NCBI GenBank assembly: GCA_900752015.1
Contig: CAADTZ010000013.1
Span: 1 to 24,098 of the forward strand
Origin: an uncultured Collinsella sp.
GTDB lineage: Bacteria; Actinomycetota; Coriobacteriia; Coriobacteriales; Coriobacteriaceae
Length of the DNA: 24,098 bases
Direction: 5' to 3'
Part shown: positions 23,022 through 24,098 of the stretch, in pieces
Position numbering within the stretch: the stretch's first letter is position 1
Layout of the letters: every line of letters starts with the position of its first letter
Translations under genes and position numbers: made by a program
The notes under the pieces: model-generated
Databases searched by the model: none
What the model was told of the DNA's origin: nothing
What the model saw: the letters and a program-made list of their open reading frames with translations, nothing else

Positions 23022-23615
23022 TTAACGCTTGATCTCGATATCGTCGAGCTTGACGTCCATGGCCTCGGTCTTGGCCTCGGCGATGTCATCGGCAAATTCC
23101 AGGGACTTCATCATGGTCTCGACGGCGTCCTTGTGTTCCTCGACGTTGTCGATGCGCACGTACACGCTGCCGCCGTCAACGTCGGTGAAGTATTCGGTCG
23201 TCACGCCGCCCGAGTGCGTAAAGTAGGCGCTGCGCCAGGTCTTGCCGTTGTACTTAACGGGATCGCTCTCGGTCCATCCGGAGTTGGCCTTCCACTTTGC
23301 CTCGTAGTCGAACAGTTCATCGGCGTTCTTGTCAGGATCGAAGACAGGGATGAAGCGGTCGCTGGCATGCTCGCTCTCGGTGAACTTAAACTGGGCCCTG
23401 TCGGCGGTATCGCCTGCGACGTCCGTGATTTCGACGCCCTCGGGCACCTCGACTTTAAACCAAATGAAGTCAGTCCTCATATCCACGGCTGGCTTTTCCG
23501 CTCCACCGCCACCACTGCTGCCGGTAGCGCCGTCGCTGCCACCGCAACCCACCAAGGCAACTGCGGCAAAGAGACTGATGCAGAGGGTGAGAATCGCAAA
23601 GGCCTTCTTTTTCAT
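23022..23615 (-). CDS. Putative lipoprotein
   Basis: 197 residues. The N-terminus has a basic start (MKKK), a hydrophobic core, and a lipobox LVGC, so the protein should be lipidated at C24 and held on the outer face of the membrane. A Gly/Ser linker follows, then a soluble domain of about 150 residues with mixed strands (FIWFKVEVPEGVEITDV; SVYVRIDNVEEHKDAVETMM) and an acidic C-terminus. I do not recognise the domain. ATG 23615 follows a strong GAGGAGG ribosome site by about eight bases. It has its own promoter with a palindrome in the spacer, and its own terminator, so it appears monocistronic. Confidence 0.88.
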   Translation of the reverse strand: MKKKAFAILTLCISLFAAVALVGCGGSDGATGSSGGGGAEKPAVDMRTDFIWFKVEVPEGVEITDVAGDTADRAQFKFTESEHASDRFIPVFDPDKNADELFDYEAKWKANSGWTESDPVKYNGKTWRSAYFTHSGGVTTEYFTDVDGGSVYVRIDNVEEHKDAVETMMKSLEFADDIAEAKTEAMDVKLDDIEIKR

Positions 23616-23662
23616 GGTCGTGTCCTCCTCGATCTGTAACCGCCCATGGATTACCTGCCTTT

Positions 23663-23691
23663 ACTGTACGCGCGAGCGGCTCGCTCGGGTG
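23663..23691 (-). promoter_or_regulatory. Lipoprotein promoter with palindromic operator-like site
   Basis: Minus-strand -10 TACAGT occupies 23663-23668. The palindrome GCGAGC-G-GCTCGC (23672-23684, + strand) fills the spacer that would separate it from a -35 at about 23686-23691, which is itself weak. A dimeric repressor bound there would block the promoter; this is inference. Confidence 0.4.
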
Positions 23692-23969
23692 GGCCATGTG
23701 TCCCATTCTGAGGGCTGGAATTGCGCCGACAAGTGGCAATATGCGCGGGTCCAAAAGAGGGGAGAGCCGATGCTGTCGGCCCTCACCGGGGTTGGGCGCC
23801 CAGTGTTTTAAAGGGGCGCGTGTGCGCGGGCATTGCCCCAATAGGTTCCTTGTTTATAGATATGTCCCAGTTTGTGACGTCCGGAAGTCCCGAAAGTTGA
23901 GCCATGTGCCCCATGTTTGCGTTGGCATGGTCTATCGTGTGCCATAGAAATCCGCGATGGCCAGGTGCG

Positions 23970-23998
23970 CTGACGCTTGAGTACTTATGGGCTAGACT
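23970..23998 (+). promoter_or_regulatory. Promoter for the gene at the right edge
   Basis: CTGACG (23970-23975) and TAGACT (23993-23998) are spaced by 17 bases. A transcript would start near 24005 and carry a leader of about 70 bases with a hairpin. Confidence 0.5.
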
Positions 23999-24024
23999 TA
24001 GCACCATTATGTGATCGATGCGGT

Positions 24025-24048
24025 CGGTCGGTGGTTGCCACCCGACCG
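24025..24048 (+). repeat. Leader hairpin before the right-edge gene
   Basis: CGGTCG-GTGG (24025-24034) pairs with CCAC-C-CGACCG (24038-24048) around TTG, with one bulged C. No U-run follows, so it is not a terminator; it may stabilise the leader or be a binding site. Confidence 0.4.
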
Positions 24049-24075
24049 ATGTATATGACTTGAAGGTGCATGCGT

Positions 24076-24098
24076 ATGAGCCAAGAGATGATGGACAA
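24076..24098 (+). CDS. Start of an unidentified gene (partial)
   Basis: ATG 24076 opens MSQEMMD and runs off the window. AAGG at 24063-24066 gives a nine-base spacing; the in-frame ATG at 24070 is too close to it. The upstream promoter supports a real gene, but seven codons cannot identify it. Confidence 0.55.

Larger units (their letters stand above)
23616..24075. other. Intergenic region holding two divergent promoters
   Basis: No convincing gene lies in these 460 bases. They contain the lipoprotein promoter with a palindrome (23663-23691), two copies of a GGGNCACATGG-type word on the minus strand (23694-23704 and 23902-23912), and the promoter and leader hairpin of the gene at the right edge. 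The middle (about 23720-23890) shows nothing I can name. Confidence 0.5.

Noticed and set aside
23783..24007. Minus-strand 74-codon frame in the last intergenic region
   Set aside because: No ribosome site, no recognisable domain, and it crosses the promoter of the right-edge gene. Its MGHMAQ segment is explained by the repeated GGGNCACATGG word.
1..24098. CRISPR array, rRNA or tRNA genes
   Set aside because: No regularly spaced direct repeats and no conserved RNA-gene sequences were seen anywhere in the window.

Overview
The window looks like a piece of chromosome from a GC-rich, anaerobic actinobacterium. The best guess is the Coriobacteriia, and Collinsella or a close relative within it. 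This is inferred from protein flavour and gene content, not from a marker gene: strong G/C codon bias with GTG/TTG starts, a one-iron superoxide reductase typical of anaerobes, formate-THF ligase, an actinobacterial-looking ruvC-ruvA-ruvB cluster, and host-associated surface proteins. No rRNA, tRNA or CRISPR array was seen.

Layout. Bases 1-98 are the right end of an IS3-family element (transposase C-terminus plus a probable terminal inverted repeat). Then, all on the + strand, come dnaE (replicative polymerase alpha subunit), a large SWIM/SNF2 helicase, a superoxide reductase, a full-length NAD synthetase-like protein whose two active sites both appear destroyed, the translationally coupled Holliday-junction genes ruvC-ruvA-ruvB, and fhs with a textbook terminator. 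From about 14.4 kb the content turns accessory: a one-pass membrane protein with a Tyr/Pro-rich cytoplasmic tail and PASTA-like outer part (+), a CDF-family metal exporter with a Mn-type site (-), an unrecognised protein with two zinc ribbons (+), a gene-poor stretch that may encode a small structured RNA, a solitary YhcG/DUF1016-type PD-(D/E)XK nuclease (-), a small PH-like protein (+), a secreted ricin-like/PI-PLC surface protein split by one in-frame TGA (-), a lipoprotein (-), and the first codons of a new gene at the right edge (+).

How the genes fit together. The left 12.5 kb is dominated by DNA replication, remodelling and recombination (dnaE, SNF2, ruvCAB), with redox and one-carbon genes between. 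The right 10 kb is envelope and host-interaction material. Most promising for follow-up are the catalytically dead NAD synthetase homologue, the interrupted phospholipase, the possible small RNA near 18.4 kb, and the membrane protein with three matching Thr motifs that could be kinase/FHA sites. All homology statements are by eye from motifs; no database search was run.
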